From NCBI GenBank assembly GCA_034667225.1, contig JAXDKG010000067.1, positions 1-64,000 on the forward strand: 64,000 nucleotides of DNA, given 5' to 3'. Positions 61,496 to 64,000 of this stretch are shown piece by piece; position 1 is the first letter of the stretch, and each line of letters starts with the position of its first letter. The notes under the pieces are model-generated. The model worked only from the letters and a program-made list of their open reading frames with translations, was not told the DNA's origin and made no database searches. Origin of the DNA: DATMER01 sp034667225. GTDB lineage: Bacteria; Acidobacteriota; Thermoanaerobaculia; Multivoradales; UBA5704. The position numbers and the translations under genes were made by a program.

Positions 61496-61768
61496 GTCCG
61501 AAAACTCTCCGCGGCTGTCCGAAAACTCTCGGCCGCTGTCCGATACCGTTCGGGTGTAGTCCGATACCTTCTGGGCGCAGTCCGATACCGTCCGGGCGCA
61601 GTCCGAAAACTCTTGGCTGCTGTCCGATACCGTTCGGGCGTAGTCCGAAACCTCTCGGTCTCTGTCCGATAACTTCGCGGCCCTGTCCGAAACCTTCGGA
61701 GACTGGTCCGATAAATTCGGATGGTGGTCCGATTTCTCTGGGTTTTTGTCCGAAAACTTCGAGCCAGA
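61496..61768. repeat. array C: phased degenerate 21-bp repeats
   Basis: Thirteen units of exactly 21 bp. GTCCG(A) starts each one, at 61496, 61517, 61538, 61559, 61580, 61601, 61622, 61643, 61664, 61685, 61706, 61727 and 61748, with no slip. Core of a unit: GTCCGA(A/T)A(A/C)C(T/G)(T/C)TCGG then 5-6 variable, mostly G/C, bases. Each contains CCGA-N6-TCGG, a quasi-palindrome. 21 is a multiple of three, so open frames appear on both strands as heptad repeats, which I take as artefacts. It sits 57 bp upstream of the PcRGLX-like gene start and 66 bp downstream of the RRM gene stop. Confidence 0.92.
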
Positions 61769-61833
61769 ACGCCAAAGGCCGGCCGGAGTGAATCCGTCCG
61801 GCCGGCGTCTCGGGTCTCGGGCTGGATTGGTGT

Positions 61834-62169
61834 TTACCAGCGGTCGTTGTCGCGCGGGCGCGGGCGGTCGCCGCCGCCGCTGCGGCCGGCGCCGGCACTG
61901 CGGAAGCCGCCGCCACCGCCGCCGTTCTCGCGAGGACGGGCTTCGTTCACGTTCAGCCTGCGACCCTGCACCTCCCGGCCGTTCAACCCCGTGATGGCCG
62001 CCTGGGCCTCCTCGGGGGACGCCATCTCCAGGAAGCCGAAGCCTTTGGATTGGCCCGTGGCCTTGTCCATGATGATGGTGCAGGAGGTGACCTCGCCGTA
62101 CTGCTCGAACTCCTGCCGCAGCGCGTCTTCGGTCATCCGATAAGGGAGGTTACCTACGTACAAGTTCAT
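61834..62169 (-). CDS. RRM-type RNA-binding protein with Gly-rich tail
   Basis: 111 residues. A single RRM covers residues 1-80: NLYVGNLPYRMTEDALRQEF has RNP2 (LYVGNL), and KGFGFLEMASPEEAQAAI has RNP1 (KGFGFLEM). A Gly/Arg/Ser-rich tail (ENGGGGGGFRSAGAGRSGGG) follows, as in bacterial Rbp cold-shock-type proteins. The SD (AAGGAGAGAG) lies inside the 3' end of the histidine kinase gene; the two genes overlap by 20 bp, giving coupled translation. The 3' side runs into array C. Confidence 0.93.
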   Translation of the reverse strand: MNLYVGNLPYRMTEDALRQEFEQYGEVTSCTIIMDKATGQSKGFGFLEMASPEEAQAAITGLNGREVQGRRLNVNEARPRENGGGGGGFRSAGAGRSGGGDRPRPRDNDRW

Positions 62170-64000
62170 CGTCTCTCTCCTTGTCCTTTGTCATGGGTCC
62201 AGGGCTCATCGGCTTATGCAACCTGGATGCCTGATACTGCGCTCTCGCGCCTCTTTTGAGCATTTCCTCGCGTCCCGTCCGTCCAGCCGAAACCAGCCGG
62301 CGCAGCTCTTCCAGATCCACCGGCTTGACCAGGTGGTAGTCGAAGCCTGCCTGGGCCGAGCGCTGCCGGTCGGACTCCTGCCCATAGCCGGTGAGCGCGA
62401 CGATCAGTGCGCCCTGGAGCTCGGGCAAGCGGCGCATGGCGTCGGCCACCTGGTAGCCGTCCATGCCGGGCAGACCGATGTCCAGGAGGACCACGCCGGG
62501 CCGGATCGCGCCGGCGAATCGCACGGCGGCGGCGCCGTCATGAGCTACTTCGACCTCGTGCCCCCACATCCGCAGAAGCTCGGCCAGGGCATCGGCGGCG
62601 TCCACGTTGTCCTCGACGAGGAGGATGCGGGCCGGGCCGCGCTCCTCTTCAGCCTCCTGGCACGGCTCGGCCGGCTCCGCGGAGCGATCGATGCAGCGCG
62701 GCAGCCGCACCACGAACTCGCTGCCGCGGCCCGGACCTTCGCTGTGGGCCTCGACCCTGCCGCCATGGCGCTCCACCAGGCTGCGCACCAGCGTCAGCCC
62801 GATCCCCAGGCCGCCGTGGGAGCGGGCGAGGCTGCGGTCTTCTTGCACGAAAAGATCGAAGATGCGCGGCAGCAGCTCGGGCTCGATGCCCTGGCCGTCG
62901 TCCTGCACCCGCAGCACGGCCTGGGGACCGTCGGCCTCGACGGATAGATCGATCTTCCCGCCGGGATCGGTGAACTTGGCCGCGTTGTGAAGGAGGTTGG
63001 CGAGCACCTGCTCGATACGGGTGGCATCGGCTTCGAGGTAGACCGGCTCGTCGGGCAGGGTGACGGTCAGCCGCTGATCTTTCTGCTCCAGCACGGGCCG
63101 CGTGGTCTCGACCGCGCCCTCGACGATCGGCTGCAGCTCTACTTCCTGCCGGCGCAGCTCGATCTTGCCGCGCGTGAAGCGCGACACGTCGAGGAGATCG
63201 TCCACCAGGCGGGAGAGGTGGCGGATCTGGCGGCCGATGACACCCACGAGGTCGCGCATCCGCGGGTCGGCCCCGGGGATCTGGTCGAGCTGGTCGAGAA
63301 CATGGCCGGCGTTCGAGATCGCTCCGAGGGGGTTGCGCAGCTCGTGCGCGAGCATGGCGAGGAACTCGTCCTTGCGGCGGTCCTCGGCGGCGAGCTCCTG
63401 GACGCGGCGGCGCAGCTCCTCGTCGAGGCGGCGCCGTTCGGTCACGTCCGTCAGCATGGCCAGGACGCCGCCGAATTCGCCGGTTTCGTCAAAAACCGGG
63501 CTCACCGAGGCGCTGGCCCAGAGCGGCCGGCCGCCGGGGAGCAGGAAGCAGACTTCCTGGTGGCCGCGCAGACCGCGCCGGCAGCGTTCCCAGATCTCGT
63601 CGACGGCCGGCAGGCTCTCCGGCGCGAAGAAGTCATTCCCCGGGAGGCGGAGGATCTCGTGCATCGGCCGCTCCAGCATCTCGGCCGTGCGCCGGTTGAC
63701 GTAGGTGGTCCGGCGGCCCGCGTCGAGGATCCACACGCCCTCGGCCGCGGTGTCGACGAGGTCGCGCAGCCGCGAGTCGCTCTTGCGCAGGGCATTTTCG
63801 ATCTGCTTGCGGGCGGTGACGTCGGCCACCAGCGACAGGATGCGCGGCAGGCCCTGCTCATCGGGGACGGTGCTCGACCAGAGGCTGACGTGGACCGGCT
63901 CGCCGTCCTTGCGCTGGCGCATGGTCTCCACGCCCTGGGGCATGGCGCCGCACAGGATCGCCTGCAGACTGCGCCGGAATTCGTCCCGGCGGTCGTCCGG
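62150..64000 (-). CDS. PAS-histidine kinase with C-terminal receiver (hybrid), 5' part beyond window
   Basis: 617 codons open at the right edge. N-to-C: PAS domains (...GVETMRQRKDGEPVHVSLWS, ILSLVADVTARKQIENALRK; second PAS with LRDLVDTAAEGVWILDAGRR and ends LAMLTDVTERRR), HisKA with FLAMLAHELRNPLGAISNAG (H-box; phosphorylatable His), HATPase with EQVLANLLHNAAKFTDPGGK (N-box), DDGQGIEPELLPRIFD and SHGGLGIGLTLVRSLVERHG, then a receiver with ILLVEDNVDAADALAELLRM and VVLLDIGLPGMDGYQVADAM (phospho-Asp) and LIVALTGYGQ. Final basic tail (HKPMSPGPMTKDKERDDEL) overlaps the RRM start. A hybrid sensor with no DNA-binding output; signal unknown. Confidence 0.92.
   Translation of the reverse strand, partial: PDDRRDEFRRSLQAILCGAMPQGVETMRQRKDGEPVHVSLWSSTVPDEQGLPRILSLVADVTARKQIENALRKSDSRLRDLVDTAAEGVWILDAGRRTTYVNRRTAEMLERPMHEILRLPGNDFFAPESLPAVDEIWERCRRGLRGHQEVCFLLPGGRPLWASASVSPVFDETGEFGGVLAMLTDVTERRRLDEELRRRVQELAAEDRRKDEFLAMLAHELRNPLGAISNAGHVLDQLDQIPGADPRMRDLVGVIGRQIRHLSRLVDDLLDVSRFTRGKIELRRQEVELQPIVEGAVETTRPVLEQKDQRLTVTLPDEPVYLEADATRIEQVLANLLHNAAKFTDPGGKIDLSVEADGPQAVLRVQDDGQGIEPELLPRIFDLFVQEDRSLARSHGGLGIGLTLVRSLVERHGGRVEAHSEGPGRGSEFVVRLPRCIDRSAEPAEPCQEAEEERGPARILLVEDNVDAADALAELLRMWGHEVEVAHDGAAAVRFAGAIRPGVVLLDIGLPGMDGYQVADAMRRLPELQGALIVALTGYGQESDRQRSAQAGFDYHLVKPVDLEELRRLVSAGRTGREEMLKRGARAQYQASRLHKPMSPGPMTKDKERDDELVRR

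Noticed and set aside
61177..61791. Plus-strand 204-residue heptad-repeat protein
   Set aside because: Its repeats are array C in another frame; the rest is antisense to the lipoprotein gene, without SD or signal peptide.
61440..61916. N-terminal extension of the PcRGLX-like protein (FG-rich heptad repeats)
   Set aside because: It is the translation of array C, whose 21-bp period keeps frames open on both strands. A clear lipobox signal peptide starts at 61439.
1..64000. tRNA, rRNA or other known RNA genes
   Set aside because: None recognised by eye on either strand; a covariance-model scan would settle this, and I cannot run one.

Overview
The window is a high-GC bacterial chromosome segment. 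It has no rRNA, tRNA or CRISPR locus that I can see, and no coherent prophage. Gene content suggests an environmental, Acidobacteriota-like heterotroph, which is an inference from family content and not a phylogenetic result. The pointers are many secreted beta-propeller, adhesin and protease genes, an RNA-binding RRM protein, DUF3667 and MOSC proteins, RAYT transposase remnants, tail-collar (MdpB-like) paralogues, and a sulfotransferase/glycan cluster.

Layout. 0-2.4 kb: the N-terminal start of a RAYT transposase running off the left edge, a secreted protein, a REP-like palindrome, a RAYT C-terminal remnant and a small membrane protein. 2.5-16.4 kb: mostly single-gene or two-gene units (diguanylate cyclase + MOSC, BNR propeller, RTX-type protein, DUF3667, VOC + CPBP protease, metallophosphoesterase, DinB, sulfatase, copper amine oxidase). 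16.5-22.6 kb, all on the minus strand: an ECF sigma factor with a membrane partner, a long phased repeat array (array A), a HEAT-like protein, a possible 23-residue ORF, a membrane-anchored double-AAA+ ATPase translationally coupled to a TIR-like effector, and a DUF1232 protein. 22.6-26.2 kb: an eroded zone with two more RAYT remnants, REP-like hairpins, a VapC fragment and a broken propeller gene, interleaved with two intact genes. 26.4-36 kb: a secreted metalloprotease, an EndoQ-UvrD fusion carrying an in-frame palindromic element, a copper efflux operon (cupredoxin-CopA-CsoR) and RsgA. 36.2-46.6 kb: a 2229-residue cadherin-repeat/beta-helix adhesin, three tandem tail-collar proteins, a Tat-exported protein, a GNAT enzyme, repeat array B and a DUF6916-like gene. 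46.6-50.6 kb: a tightly overlapping four-gene plus-strand operon (PHP-like, FAD oxidoreductase, methyltransferase, SDR). 50.8-61.4 kb: secreted glycan-active proteins and a minus-strand operon for a (possibly sulfated) surface glycan (flippase, propeller, GT39, sulfotransferase, PcRGLX-like lipoprotein). 61.5-64 kb: repeat array C, an RRM protein and a hybrid histidine kinase cut by the right edge.

Most interesting signals. (1) Three intergenic arrays (17.7-18.2, 45.9-46.2 and 61.5-61.8 kb) consist of highly diverged units. Their spacing is nonetheless locked at 20 bp (A, approximately; B, exactly) or 21 bp (C, exactly), about two turns of B-DNA, and each unit is a quasi-palindrome with an A/T-rich core. 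Unit sequence differs between arrays but the layout is shared. I do not recognise this element class. (2) A TIR-like (PF10137-type) protein sits in an ATGA-overlapping operon with a transmembrane double-AAA+ ATPase that lacks a protease domain. This looks like an undescribed effector/ATPase immunity module lying between RAYT debris and array A. (3) A ~147-bp palindromic repeat element is inserted in frame as the linker of an EndoQ-UvrD fusion protein.
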